From positions 620,001 through 684,000 of the forward strand of contig JBLXDJ010000002.1 in assembly GCA_048264105.1 (NCBI GenBank): a stretch of 64,000 nucleotides of DNA, in the 5' to 3' direction. The notes beneath the pieces were generated by a model. The model was given only the letters and a program-made list of their open reading frames with translations, was not told the DNA's origin and did not search any database. The position numbers were made by a program, and so were the translations under genes. Below, piece by piece: positions 50,683 through 59,840 of this stretch; position 1 is the first letter of the stretch; each line of letters starts with the position of its first letter. Source of the DNA: Oceanospirillum sp048264105. GTDB taxonomy: Bacteria > Pseudomonadota > Gammaproteobacteria > Pseudomonadales > Halomonadaceae.

Positions 50683-51297
50683 ATGCAAACCCGAGTAAAG
50701 ATTTGCGGTATTACCCGAATTGAGGATGCTTTAGAAGCGATTGAAGCCGGAGCTGATGCGCTGGGATTCGTGTTCTACAAGCCGAGTCCGCGCTATGTGA
50801 CGCCGGAGAAGGTGGGCGAGATTATTGATCAGCTGCCCCCTTTTGTAACGACCGTTGCACTTTTTGTTAATGAACCGGCAGAGGCTATTTGTCGTATCCT
50901 AGAGACCAGCCGCTGTGACCTGATTCAGTTTCATGGTGATGAGTCTGCTGAGTTCTGTGCATCTTTTAACCGTCCGTGGATCAAAGCGCTTCGGGTAAAA
51001 GATGCGGCATCACTGTCGCAGCAGTTATTGGAATACCGGCAGGCTCGCGCATTGCTGCTGGACAGCTACCGACCCGGAGTTCCCGGGGGCACTGGCGAAA
51101 CCTTCAACTGGGATCTGATCCCTGATGATCTGCCGAGACCACTTATTCTTGCCGGAGGTTTGACTCCGGAAAATATCAGCTCTGCCGTACAGCAACTCCA
51201 ACCCTATGGGGTTGATGTGTCAGGCGGTGTTGAAGCCCAAAAAGGGATTAAAGATCCCGTTAAAATTCATGCATTTATTAGAGGTGCAAATCCGTGA
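50683..51297 (+). CDS. trpF: Phosphoribosylanthranilate isomerase
   Basis: Converts N-(5-phosphoribosyl)anthranilate into CdRP in tryptophan synthesis. It is a TIM-barrel protein of 204 residues. VKICGITRIEDALEAIEAGA carries the catalytic Cys, FHGDESAEFC and LLLDSY hold further active-site residues, and LAGGLTPENIS and DVSGGVEAQKGIKD the phosphate-binding loops. It stands as a separate gene, not fused to trpC as in enterics. Its stop overlaps the trpB start (GTGA). Confidence 0.95.
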   Translation: MQTRVKICGITRIEDALEAIEAGADALGFVFYKPSPRYVTPEKVGEIIDQLPPFVTTVALFVNEPAEAICRILETSRCDLIQFHGDESAEFCASFNRPWIKALRVKDAASLSQQLLEYRQARALLLDSYRPGVPGGTGETFNWDLIPDDLPRPLILAGGLTPENISSAVQQLQPYGVDVSGGVEAQKGIKDPVKIHAFIRGANP

Positions 51298-52514
51298 CCA
51301 AGGCGAACACCTATGCTGAACTTCTGCAACTGCCGGATACAAAAGGCCACTTTGGCCCGTATGGCGGTCGCTTTGTTTCAGAAACGCTGAGCTACGCGTT
51401 AGAAGAACTGGAAGAAACCTACAACAAATTATCAAAAGATCCTGAGTTTCAGGCTGAGTTTGATAAAGATCTGGCCCATTACGTGGGTCGTCCTTCGCCG
51501 CTTTATCACGCAGAACGATGGTCACGGATGCTGGGTGGTGCACAGATTTTTCTGAAGCGTGAGGACTTGAATCACACGGGTGCTCACAAAGTTAACAACA
51601 CCATTGGTCAGGCACTGCTGGCGAAATACACCGGTAAACCCCGTGTTATCGCTGAAACCGGTGCCGGCCAGCACGGCGTAGCAACCGCTACTGTTGCCGC
51701 TCGTCTGGGCCTTGAGTGTGAAATTTTCATGGGTGCGGATGATGTAAAACGTCAGTCCCTGAACGTTTACCGTATGAAGCTGCTTGGTGCGAAAGTTCAC
51801 GCAGTAACCTCCGGTTCCCGTACTCTGAAAGATGCGATGAATGAAGCGCTGCGCGACTGGGTAACCAACGTCGACAATACCTTCTACATTATCGGTACTG
51901 TTGCAGGTCCACACCCGTATCCGATGCTGGTGCGTGACTTTAACTCTGTAATCGGCCGTGAAGCCCGTGAACAGAGTCTGAAACAGAATGGTCGTCTGCC
52001 GGATGCGTTGGTTGCCTGTGTGGGTGGCGGTTCTAATGCGATGGGGCTGTTCTATCCCTTCCTGCAGGATGAGTCTGTGGCGATGTACGGTGTTGAAGCC
52101 GGTGGTGACGGTGTTGAAACCGGTCGTCATGCTGCGCCTTTGTGTGCTGGTGAGCCAGGTGTTCTGCACGGTAACCGTACTTACCTGATGCAGGATAACG
52201 ATGGTCAGATTATCGAAACGCACTCTGTTTCAGCGGGTCTGGATTATCCGGGCGTTGGCCCTGAGCACGCTTATCTGAAAGACATCGGTCGTGTTAACTA
52301 TGTTGCGGCTAACGATGACGAAGTACTGTCTGCATTCCGTGAGCTGACCCGTGTTGAAGGTATTATGCCGGCACTGGAAAGCAGTCATGCACTGGCTTAT
52401 GGCCGCAAGCTGGCTCAGAGCATGAGCCCTGATCAGCACATTATTATCAACCTGTCCGGCCGTGGTGATAAAGATATCCACACCGTTGCAGGTATCGATG
52501 GAATTACGGTGTGA
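51294..52514 (+). CDS. trpB: Tryptophan synthase beta subunit
   Basis: Joins indole and serine to tryptophan using pyridoxal phosphate. The cofactor-binding Lys is at about residue 99 in HTGAHKVNNTIGQALLAK; GGGSNAMGLF binds its phosphate, and LSGRGDKD closes the C-terminus. Length 406 residues (397 in E. coli). The start is GTG, overlapping the trpF stop, with GAGG 9 bases upstream. Its stop is 8 bases before the trpA start. Codon bias is moderate. Confidence 0.97.
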   Translation: MTKANTYAELLQLPDTKGHFGPYGGRFVSETLSYALEELEETYNKLSKDPEFQAEFDKDLAHYVGRPSPLYHAERWSRMLGGAQIFLKREDLNHTGAHKVNNTIGQALLAKYTGKPRVIAETGAGQHGVATATVAARLGLECEIFMGADDVKRQSLNVYRMKLLGAKVHAVTSGSRTLKDAMNEALRDWVTNVDNTFYIIGTVAGPHPYPMLVRDFNSVIGREAREQSLKQNGRLPDALVACVGGGSNAMGLFYPFLQDESVAMYGVEAGGDGVETGRHAAPLCAGEPGVLHGNRTYLMQDNDGQIIETHSVSAGLDYPGVGPEHAYLKDIGRVNYVAANDDEVLSAFRELTRVEGIMPALESSHALAYGRKLAQSMSPDQHIIINLSGRGDKDIHTVAGIDGITV

Positions 52515-52522
52515 GGTTGATG

Positions 52523-53326
52523 ATGACACGTATTGAAGAGAAATTTGCGGCTCTGAACGCAGATGGTAAAAAAGCGCTGATCCCCTATATCACAGGTGGT
52601 GATCCTAAGCCTGAGTACACAGAGGGTCTGATGCACGCACTGGTTGAAGCCGGTGCGGACATGATCGAACTGGGCATGCCGTTTTCTGATCCTATGGCTG
52701 ATGGCCCTGTGATTCAGAAAGCTTGTGAGCGTGCGCTTGCTGCCGGTGCCAGTGTTCAGGGTGTTCTGGATATTGTGGAGTCTTTCCGTAAGAAAGATGC
52801 CACCACACCGATCGTGCTGATGGGGTATCTGAACCCTATTGAGCATATGGGTTATGAGGCTTTTGCTGCAAACGCTAAGAAAGCCGGTGTTGATGGTGTT
52901 CTTCTAGTGGATCTGCCGCCGGAAGAAGCCGATGATGTTGTACCTGTCTTTAAAGAGTCCGGTATCGACACTATCTTCCTGGTTGCGCCAACCACAACGC
53001 CTCAGCGTGCCGCTAAAATTGCCGCACACGCTTCCGGTTATCTCTACTATGTTTCTGTGAAGGGTGTTACCGGTTCTGCCACACTGGATGTTGCGGAAGT
53101 GGGTGGCAAGCTGTCCGGCTTGCGTGAGCTGACGGATGTGCCACTGGCCGTAGGCTTTGGTATTCGTGACGGTGCTTCGGCTGCCGCTGTAAGTCAGGTC
53201 GCCGATGGCGTTATCGTCGGTAGTGTCCTGGTGAACTGCATTGCTGAGCTGGCGGAAACACCTGAAAAGATCGCTCCGGCACTTCAGGAACGCATTAAAG
53301 AGATGCGTTTGGCGATGGATGCCTAA
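52523..53326 (+). CDS. trpA: Tryptophan synthase alpha subunit
   Basis: Cleaves indole-3-glycerol phosphate into indole and glyceraldehyde 3-phosphate; indole is passed to TrpB. TIM barrel of 267 residues from the ATG at 52523 (MTRIEEKFAAL). Catalytic Glu and Asp are in ELGMPFSDPMADGPVIQ; the loop GVTGSA and the phosphate-binding VGFGIRDG are clear. GAGG lies 6 bases before that ATG, while the immediately preceding ATG is too close. It ends the trpFBA block, followed by a terminator. Confidence 0.96.
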   Translation: MTRIEEKFAALNADGKKALIPYITGGDPKPEYTEGLMHALVEAGADMIELGMPFSDPMADGPVIQKACERALAAGASVQGVLDIVESFRKKDATTPIVLMGYLNPIEHMGYEAFAANAKKAGVDGVLLVDLPPEEADDVVPVFKESGIDTIFLVAPTTTPQRAAKIAAHASGYLYYVSVKGVTGSATLDVAEVGGKLSGLRELTDVPLAVGFGIRDGASAAAVSQVADGVIVGSVLVNCIAELAETPEKIAPALQERIKEMRLAMDA

Positions 53327-53385
53327 AAACACGCTTCTTTACTTTATGTGATCCGTGTTGTTTTGGTATATTGCACCTACGCTCA

Positions 53386-53414
53386 GAGAACGCCCCTTTT
53401 CAGGGGCGTTCTTT
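53386..53414 (+). terminator. Intrinsic terminator between trpA and accD
   Basis: AGAACGCCCC, loop TTTTCA-type, GGGGCGTTCT then TTT. A perfect 10-bp stem 60 bases past trpA, so accD probably also has its own promoter. Confidence 0.85.
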
Positions 53415-53488
53415 ATCACAAAAAGATTCGCTGCTGGTCGCCTGAGGGCGGCCATGCTGTTATACGGAATAGCAGAAGTAAATAACTT

Positions 53489-54349
53489 ATGAGTTGGCTC
53501 GAAAAAATTGTACCTTCGATCGTTCGTTCCGATCGTAACCGTCGTAACAATATTCCTGAAGGCCTGTGGCGCAAGTGCCCTAAGTGTGAAACTGTTCTCT
53601 ACCGCCCTGAGCTGGAGAAGAGCCACAATGTGTGCCCGAAATGTGATCACCACATGCGTCTTACTGCTCGTAAGCGTCTGGGTATGTTCCTGGATGAAGA
53701 GGGTCGTACCGAGCTGTTCTCTGAAATTGAGCCGGTTGATCGTCTGAAGTTCAAAGACTCGAAAAAATACAAAGACCGTCTGGCTGCAGCCCAGCGTGAT
53801 ACTGAAGAGAAAGATGCGCTGATCGTGATGCGTGGTTCTGTTCAGGGCGTTGAAGTGGTTGCCTGCTCTTTCGAGTTTAGCTTCATGGGTGGTTCCATGG
53901 GCTCTGTGGTTGGTCAGCGCTTTGTTAAAGCCGCTGAACTGGCACTGGCAGAAGGTATTCCGTTTATCTGTTTCTCCGCCAGTGGTGGTGCCCGTATGCA
54001 GGAAGCTCTGTTCTCCCTGATGCAGATGGCCCGTACCAGTGCCGCTCTTGAGAAACTGAAGCAGGCGGGTATTCCTTATATTTCTGTTCTGACCGACCCT
54101 GTTTATGGTGGTGTATCCGCGAGTCTTGCGATGCTGGGTGACCTGAACGTTGCCGAGCCTTTTGCTCTGTGTGGCTTTGCAGGTCCTCGTGTGATCGAGC
54201 AGACAGTACGTGAAAAACTGCCGGAAGGTTTCCAGCGCAGTGAGTTCCTGCTGGAGCATGGTACGGTTGATATGATCATTCACCGTAATGAGCTGCGCGA
54301 GCGCATCTCATCTATTCTGCGTAAACTGACGGCTATGCCCGCCAACTGA
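53489..54349 (+). CDS. accD: Acetyl-CoA carboxylase carboxyltransferase beta subunit
   Basis: Part of the carboxyltransferase that makes malonyl-CoA for fatty-acid synthesis; it works with AccA, not seen here. Length 286 residues. The zinc ribbon has four Cys at 30, 33, 49 and 52 (KCPKCETVLYRPELEKSHNV, then CPKC). FMGGSMGSVVGQRF, SASGGARMQEAL and DPVYGGVSASLAML form the CoA and carboxybiotin sites. It precedes folC by 14 bases, a common pair in proteobacteria. Confidence 0.96.
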   Translation: MSWLEKIVPSIVRSDRNRRNNIPEGLWRKCPKCETVLYRPELEKSHNVCPKCDHHMRLTARKRLGMFLDEEGRTELFSEIEPVDRLKFKDSKKYKDRLAAAQRDTEEKDALIVMRGSVQGVEVVACSFEFSFMGGSMGSVVGQRFVKAAELALAEGIPFICFSASGGARMQEALFSLMQMARTSAALEKLKQAGIPYISVLTDPVYGGVSASLAMLGDLNVAEPFALCGFAGPRVIEQTVREKLPEGFQRSEFLLEHGTVDMIIHRNELRERISSILRKLTAMPAN

Positions 54350-54363
54350 GCCTTCGCTGATCA

Positions 54364-55686
54364 ATGAACTCCAAATCCGGTACTTCGGTCTCCGGTACGC
54401 AAACCCCTGAATCTCAGGGGTTTGCTGCTGATGCGGCCTCACTTTCTGAATGGCTGGGCTATCTTGAAGCTCTGCACCCCACTGAAATCGACCTGGGACT
54501 TGACCGTTTGCGTCAGGTTGCTGAGCGACTCGATATCACATCGCTGCCCTGTAAAGTGGTGACCATTGCCGGTACTAACGGCAAAGGCTCAACGGTTGCG
54601 CTGCTTGAAAGTGTGTTGCGGGCCGCAGGTTACCAAACCGGTTGCTACACCTCGCCTCATTTTCTGCACTACAACGAGCGTATTGCACTCAATGGTGAGC
54701 CGGTTGCCGATGAGCTGATCTGCAACGCTTTCGCTGCGATCGAAAAAGCCCGTGGCGATATCTCCCTGACCTATTTTGAGTTCGGTACTCTGGCGGCGTT
54801 TCTGGTTTTTGCCGAGCAAAAGCCGGATGTGGCGATTCTGGAAGTAGGTTTAGGCGGCCGTCTTGATGCGGTAAACCTGATCGATCCGGATGTGTCTGTG
54901 GTGACTACGATCGCGCTGGACCACGAAAGCTGGTTGGGCTCCGATATTGAGCAGATTGGCCGGGAGAAAGCGGGAATTTTCCGTGCCGGAAAACCAGCGA
55001 TTATCGGTTCACAGCAGATTGTTGGTTCAGTCCGTGAAACTGCAGAAGCACTGGGTTGCTCCTCGGTTGATCAGCTGGGCTACCAGTATCGCTGGTCAGA
55101 AGCAGAGAAAGGCTGGAACTGGCAGCAGCTCAATGCCGATGGTGACGTCGTTTTGCAGTACCTGCAGTTGCCGGAAGTGAACCTGCCCACAGACAATGCC
55201 GCGACGGTACTACAGGTGATTCAGCGTCTTGGGCTGGACCTGTCTGCTAAAGCGATCTATCAGGGTCTTGCGACGGCTCAGCTGACCGGACGTATGCAAC
55301 GTGTCGGGCGTTTTATGCTGGATGTGGCGCATAACCCCCATGCGGCAGAATATGTGGCAAAACGTTTGCCTGCGCCTTCCGGCAAACGGGTCGCGTTGCT
55401 GGGAATGCTGGATGATAAAGATATCGAATCTGTGCTGGATATTATGGCTCCGCACTTTGATGCTTGGTATCTGGCTCAGCTGGATGGTCCCCGGGCAACG
55501 GATGTGAAACGCATAGAATCACACCTGTCTGCCAAGGGATGTGATAACATGCGCAGCTTCGAGAATGTTTCCTCAGCCCTTGATGGGGTGTTGCAGGAAA
55601 CCAATGACCAGGATCTTGTCTTTGTTTTTGGTTCTTTCTTTACCATAGCCGGTGTATTGGCTGAGAAAGAACGGTTATTGGCCTGA
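54364..55686 (+). CDS. folC: Bifunctional dihydrofolate / folylpolyglutamate synthase
   Basis: Adds glutamate to dihydropteroate and to folates. The Mur-ligase fold has the P-loop TIAGTNGKGSTVALLESVL (about residues 68-86), GLGGRLDAVNLIDPDVSVVT and TGRMQRV, DVAHNPHAAEYV. Length 440 residues, with an N-terminal extension of about 25 residues relative to E. coli (422). The start ATG is 14 bases after accD with weak ribosome-binding sequence, suggesting coupling to accD. The SPOR protein gene follows. Confidence 0.94.
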   Translation: MNSKSGTSVSGTQTPESQGFAADAASLSEWLGYLEALHPTEIDLGLDRLRQVAERLDITSLPCKVVTIAGTNGKGSTVALLESVLRAAGYQTGCYTSPHFLHYNERIALNGEPVADELICNAFAAIEKARGDISLTYFEFGTLAAFLVFAEQKPDVAILEVGLGGRLDAVNLIDPDVSVVTTIALDHESWLGSDIEQIGREKAGIFRAGKPAIIGSQQIVGSVRETAEALGCSSVDQLGYQYRWSEAEKGWNWQQLNADGDVVLQYLQLPEVNLPTDNAATVLQVIQRLGLDLSAKAIYQGLATAQLTGRMQRVGRFMLDVAHNPHAAEYVAKRLPAPSGKRVALLGMLDDKDIESVLDIMAPHFDAWYLAQLDGPRATDVKRIESHLSAKGCDNMRSFENVSSALDGVLQETNDQDLVFVFGSFFTIAGVLAEKERLLA

Positions 55687-55764
55687 TATGCGTGTGTCGG
55701 GCCATGGCTTTTTGAAAACAGATAAGCGGGATCACCCTGAGCTTAGTGTGAAAGGATCAGACCT

Positions 55765-56259
55765 GTGAAATATGGCTTAAAACACCGGATTATCGGTGCC
55801 ATTATTTTGCTTTCTCTAGCGGTCATCTTCCTGCCAATTATGTTGGACGGTGGCGAACGCCCTCAGTTGCCGCAAACGACAACGCCTATACCGGCACCCC
55901 CTCCTAAGCCTGAGATCCGGGTTCGTGAACCTGTGCCCGAAGAACGCCCTGATATTGTCAAAGAAGCGCCTCCCCGTGATCAGTGGCAGTCCGGTTTAAC
56001 CGAACGTCATACACTGGCTGCATGGACATTGCAGGCGGCCAGTTTTAAAGAAGAAGTCAACGCTATTAAATTGCGTGACCGTATCCGGGCGAAGTCGATC
56101 CGTTCCTATGTGCGGGAACGTGCGCCTTATTTTGTCGTTTATGCCGGACCTTTTGCTGATCCTAAAAAAGCGGATCAGGTGAAAGCGTCGCTTAAAACCG
56201 GCTTTGGTATCAAAGCGCTGATGGTGAGCTATGACCCCATGGCGGATGTCCGTCAGTAG
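55765..56259 (+). CDS. dedD: SPOR-domain cell-division protein (DedD-like)
   Basis: Small inner-membrane protein of 164 residues: a single N-terminal membrane helix (IIGAIILLSLAVIFLPIML), a Pro-rich linker (TTPIPAPPPKPEIRV) and a C-terminal SPOR domain (AAWTLQAASFKEEVNAIKLR, YVVYAGPF-type YFVVYAGPF, ADQVKASL). SPOR domains bind denuded glycan strands at the septum. The position between folC and cvpA is that of dedD in enterics and pseudomonads. Start is GTG with AAGGA 9 bases upstream. Confidence 0.88.
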   Translation: MKYGLKHRIIGAIILLSLAVIFLPIMLDGGERPQLPQTTTPIPAPPPKPEIRVREPVPEERPDIVKEAPPRDQWQSGLTERHTLAAWTLQAASFKEEVNAIKLRDRIRAKSIRSYVRERAPYFVVYAGPFADPKKADQVKASLKTGFGIKALMVSYDPMADVRQ

Positions 56260-56353
56260 GTCAGAATGAAAGGCTTACACCATTAGTGATTAAAGCCGTA
56301 ATTACAAATAACAGGGCAAATGAACTGCCTGATAAATTAAGTAAGGAGTCGTT

Positions 56354-56827
56354 ATGGTCTGGGTAGATTGGGCTATTATTGCAATTCTGGTGCTTTCCGC
56401 TGTATTTGGCCTTATGCGGGGCATGGTAAGAGAGCTGATCGCTCTGGGTACCTGGGTTGCGGCGATTATGATCGCCCGAATGTTTGGTCCTCAGGTCAGT
56501 GAGATGCTGGCTCCTTATGTGGATAGTGAGACGATTCGCACCGGTATGGGCTTTGCCCTGACCGCTGTTGTGATTGTGATGCTCGGTTCCATGGTTTCCA
56601 AGGTTGCCCGTACCCTTGTTAATGCAACAGGGCTGGGCGGCTTTGACCGTATTCTGGGTTTTGTATTTGGTGGTCTTCGTGGCGTCGCCATTCTGGTGGT
56701 GCTGACGGCTGTTGTCAGCCTGACATCCCTGGCGGAATCAGCCTGGTGGGGCGAGTCACAATTCATTCCCATGTTAGAAGATTTAAGAGATCAGGCCGCA
56801 GGCCTGGTTGATAGTCAGATCAGTTAA
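56354..56827 (+). CDS. cvpA: CvpA family membrane protein
   Basis: Inner-membrane protein of 157 residues with four hydrophobic helices and the CvpA signature LSAVFGLMRGMVRELIALG, plus GFDRILGFVFGGLRGVAIL. In E. coli it is needed for colicin V export and for envelope stress resistance; the exact function is unknown. AAGGAG precedes the ATG. It sits directly before purF, the conserved partner (44 bases). Confidence 0.93.
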   Translation: MVWVDWAIIAILVLSAVFGLMRGMVRELIALGTWVAAIMIARMFGPQVSEMLAPYVDSETIRTGMGFALTAVVIVMLGSMVSKVARTLVNATGLGGFDRILGFVFGGLRGVAILVVLTAVVSLTSLAESAWWGESQFIPMLEDLRDQAAGLVDSQIS

Positions 56828-56871
56828 TTTTTTTGTTTGAAGTAGTTTAAACCCCCAAGAGGTGATACTAG

Positions 56872-58389
56872 ATGTGCGGAATCGTCGGCATTGTTGCCAA
56901 TAGCAGTGTAAATCAGGCCATTTATGATGCCCTAACTGTCCTACAACACCGTGGACAGGACGCTGCCGGTATGATGACTTGCCAGGATGGCCGGTTTTTT
57001 CTGCGTAAAAGTAATGGCCTGGTGCGCGATGTATTTCGTACCCGTCATATGCAACGTCTGCATGGCAATATTGGTATTGGTCATGTGCGTTACCCAACCG
57101 CTGGCTCATCCAGTGAAGCGGAATCCCAGCCTTTCTATGTAAACTCGCCATACGGTATTGCTCTGGCCCATAACGGCAACCTGACCAACTCCAAAGATCT
57201 GGCTGAAGAGTTATTCAACACCGATCTGCGTCACATCAACACCACCTCTGATTCTGAAGTGTTGCTGAACGTCTTTGCTCACGAACTGGGTAAACAGGGA
57301 CTGCAGCTGACGCCTGAAGATATTTTTGATGCCGTTCGCCGTGTGCATCGTCGTTGTAACGGTGGTTATGCTGCCATTGCGATGATCAGTGGTCTGGGTC
57401 TGGTGGCATTCCGTGATCCTATGGGCATTCGCCCTGCGGTATTTGGTAAGCGTGAGACTGAGCAGGGCACCGAGTATATGGTTGCTTCTGAGAGCGTTGC
57501 GCTGGATGTTCTGGGCTTTGAACTGGTTCGCGATATCGCGCCGGGTGAAGCGATCTACATCAGCAAGCAGGGTGATATTTTCACTCAGCAGTGCGCTGAT
57601 AAGCCTGATCCACGCCCATGCATCTTTGAACATGTGTATCTGGCGCGTCCTGACTCCATTATGGATGGTATCCACATTCATAAGTCCCGGATGCGCATGG
57701 GGCAGAAACTGGCAGAGAAGATTCAGCGTGAGCGTCCGGATCATGGCATTGATGTGGTGATTCCGATTCCGGATACCAGCCGTACCTCAGCTCTGGAATT
57801 GGCGCACCATCTGGGTGTGACCTTCCGTGAAGGTTTTATTAAAAACCGCTATATCGGCCGTACCTTCATCATGCCGGGTCAGACCGAGCGTAAGAAGTCT
57901 GTACGCCAGAAGCTGAATGCAATTGACCTGGAATTTGAAGGCCGCAACGTACTGCTGGTGGATGATTCCATCGTTCGTGGTACGACCTGTAAGCAGATCA
58001 TTCAGATGGCCCGTGATGCTGGTGCTAAGAATGTTTACTTTGCTTCTGCGGCTCCTGCGGTACGCTTCCCGAACGTCTATGGTATCGATATGCCATCAGC
58101 TGAAGAGCTGATCGCCCATGGCCGTACCGATGATGAAGTGGGTCAGAAGATTGGTGCTGACTGGCTGATCTATCAGGATCTGGAAGATCTGATCGAGTGC
58201 GGTAAAGAGGGTAACCCGGAGATCAAAGGTTTCGACTGCTCGGTATTCAACGGTGAGTATGTAACCGGTGATATTGATCAGGCATATCTGGATCGTATCG
58301 ATGCGGAACGTAATGACGATGCGAAGAAGGATTCAAACCCGAAAGTTGATGTTGTGATCGATATGCACAACGACAGCACGGACGACTAA
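56872..58389 (+). CDS. purF: Amidophosphoribosyltransferase
   Basis: First committed step of purine synthesis: glutamine plus PRPP to 5-phosphoribosylamine. The N-terminal glutamine amidotransferase has the catalytic Cys2 (MCGIVGIV), with HRGQDAAGMM; the C-terminal phosphoribosyltransferase has NVLLVDDSIVRGTTCKQI, the PRPP site. Length 505 residues (505 in E. coli). AGAGGTG lies upstream of the ATG. A long imperfect hairpin lies just after its stop. Confidence 0.97.
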   Translation: MCGIVGIVANSSVNQAIYDALTVLQHRGQDAAGMMTCQDGRFFLRKSNGLVRDVFRTRHMQRLHGNIGIGHVRYPTAGSSSEAESQPFYVNSPYGIALAHNGNLTNSKDLAEELFNTDLRHINTTSDSEVLLNVFAHELGKQGLQLTPEDIFDAVRRVHRRCNGGYAAIAMISGLGLVAFRDPMGIRPAVFGKRETEQGTEYMVASESVALDVLGFELVRDIAPGEAIYISKQGDIFTQQCADKPDPRPCIFEHVYLARPDSIMDGIHIHKSRMRMGQKLAEKIQRERPDHGIDVVIPIPDTSRTSALELAHHLGVTFREGFIKNRYIGRTFIMPGQTERKKSVRQKLNAIDLEFEGRNVLLVDDSIVRGTTCKQIIQMARDAGAKNVYFASAAPAVRFPNVYGIDMPSAEELIAHGRTDDEVGQKIGADWLIYQDLEDLIECGKEGNPEIKGFDCSVFNGEYVTGDIDQAYLDRIDAERNDDAKKDSNPKVDVVIDMHNDSTDD

Positions 58390-58403
58390 GTCCTGTGTTG
58401 TTA

Positions 58404-58560
58404 GTCAGGCGATCCCTTTCTGCTGAAGGGTATCGTCTGGCTTACCCCGCTTTAACCTCTCCCTCAGGGGAATCCGGTTTACGCTGCCGACAGAATGATA
58501 CCCTGATTATGATCTGTCCGGCCGTCAGAGCTAATCACTGCCAGAATGAATAACTGGCAG
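58404..58560 (+). promoter_or_regulatory. Two hairpins between purF and metZ
   Basis: The first, 58404-58441, has a 17-bp stem with a single mismatch (GTCAGGCGAT.. with ..ATCGTCTGGC) and loop TGCT, but no T-run after it. The second, CTGCCAG (58538-58544) with CTGGCAG (58554-58560), lies 19 bases before the metZ ATG. The first may stop purF transcripts; the second could affect metZ translation. No known methionine riboswitch motif is seen. Confidence 0.45.
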
Positions 58561-58579
58561 AGTCAATAAAGAGCATCCT

Positions 58580-59773
58580 ATGAACGATTTTGATATTAAT
58601 GCCCATGAATGGGGGCTGGAAACCTTAGGCGTTCGTGCCGGTCAGACCCGCTCCGCCGAGGGTGAGCACAGCGAAGCGATCTACCCGACCTCCAGCTTTG
58701 TTTTCGGTTCAGCCGCTGAGGCTGCTGCCCGTTTTTCCGGTGAAGAACCGGGTAATGTTTATTCCCGTTTCACCAACCCGACCGTGCGTATGTTCGAGCA
58801 ACGTATTGCTGCGCTGGAAGGTGGCGAGAAAGCCGTTGGCACGGCATCCGGTATGGCTGCAATTCTGAGTACCTGTATGGCGCTATTGGAAGCGGGTGAT
58901 CATATTGTCGCTTCCCGGAATATCTTTGGTTCGACCACCAATCTGTTTGAAAAATATATGAAGAAGTTCGGCGTCAGCATCAGCTACGTTGATCTTCAGG
59001 ATTACGACGGTTGGGCCGAGGCCGCTCAGGAACGTACCCAGCTGTACTTTCTGGAAACACCGTCTAACCCATCCTGCGAGTTGGGCGATATCGCAAAAAT
59101 TGCGGATATTGCACACAGCAAAGGCGCTAAGCTGATTGTTGATAACTGCTTCTGTACACCGGCTCTGCAGCGTCCGCTGGCAATGGGTGCGGATATTGTG
59201 ATCCACTCAGCGACCAAATATCTGGATGGTCAGGGACGTTGTGTCGGTGGTGTTGTGGTGGGTAATGCTGCAGATATGGAGCAGGTGGTCGGTTTCGTTC
59301 GTACCTGTGGTCCAAGCCTGAGCCCGTTCAACGCCTGGGTTTTCCTGAAAGGTCTGGAAACCCTGAGCCTGCGCATGAAAGCCCACAGTGAAAATGCACT
59401 GGCGCTGGCAGAATGGCTGGAGCAGCAACCTCAGGTTGAGAAGGTGAACTACTCTGGTCTTGCTTCACATCCTGATCATGAGCTGGCGAAGAAACAGCAG
59501 TCCGCTTTTGGTGCGGTGCTTTCAATCGTGGTTCGTGGTGGTAAAGAGGGTGCCTGGACTGTTATCGATAACACTCAGATGATGTCGATTACTGCCAATC
59601 TGGGTGATGTGAAAACCACCATCACTCATCCGGCTTCAACCACCCATGGCCGTATCAGCCAGCAGGAACGGGATGAGTCCGGTATCACCGATGGCATGAT
59701 CCGTATCGCCGTGGGTCTTGAGACACTGGAAGATCTGAAAGCAGATCTGGCTCTCGGTCTGGCTAAGATCTGA
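58580..59773 (+). CDS. metZ: O-succinylhomoserine sulfhydrylase
   Basis: Pyridoxal-phosphate enzyme that makes homocysteine directly from O-succinylhomoserine and sulfide in methionine synthesis. Length 397 residues. The cofactor Lys is at about 213 in HSATKYLDGQGR; LEGGEKAVGTASGMAAI, FLETPSNP and TITHPASTTHGRISQQERD are family blocks, and VYSRFTNPTV binds the substrate. The purF-metZ order is that of Pseudomonas, supporting metZ over metB. AAAGAG lies 8 bases before the ATG. A terminator follows. Confidence 0.94.
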   Translation: MNDFDINAHEWGLETLGVRAGQTRSAEGEHSEAIYPTSSFVFGSAAEAAARFSGEEPGNVYSRFTNPTVRMFEQRIAALEGGEKAVGTASGMAAILSTCMALLEAGDHIVASRNIFGSTTNLFEKYMKKFGVSISYVDLQDYDGWAEAAQERTQLYFLETPSNPSCELGDIAKIADIAHSKGAKLIVDNCFCTPALQRPLAMGADIVIHSATKYLDGQGRCVGGVVVGNAADMEQVVGFVRTCGPSLSPFNAWVFLKGLETLSLRMKAHSENALALAEWLEQQPQVEKVNYSGLASHPDHELAKKQQSAFGAVLSIVVRGGKEGAWTVIDNTQMMSITANLGDVKTTITHPASTTHGRISQQERDESGITDGMIRIAVGLETLEDLKADLALGLAKI

Positions 59774-59790
59774 TTCTTCAGCCGGATATG

Positions 59791-59820
59791 AAAAAGGCGC
59801 TTCATTGAAGCGCCTTTTTT
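59791..59820. terminator. Bidirectional intrinsic terminator
   Basis: AAAAAGGCGCTTCA, small loop, TGAAGCGCCTTTTTT. It ends metZ on the plus strand and the SIMPL gene on the minus strand. Confidence 0.9.
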
Positions 59821-59840
59821 AGTTTTTGACGATCTATCCA

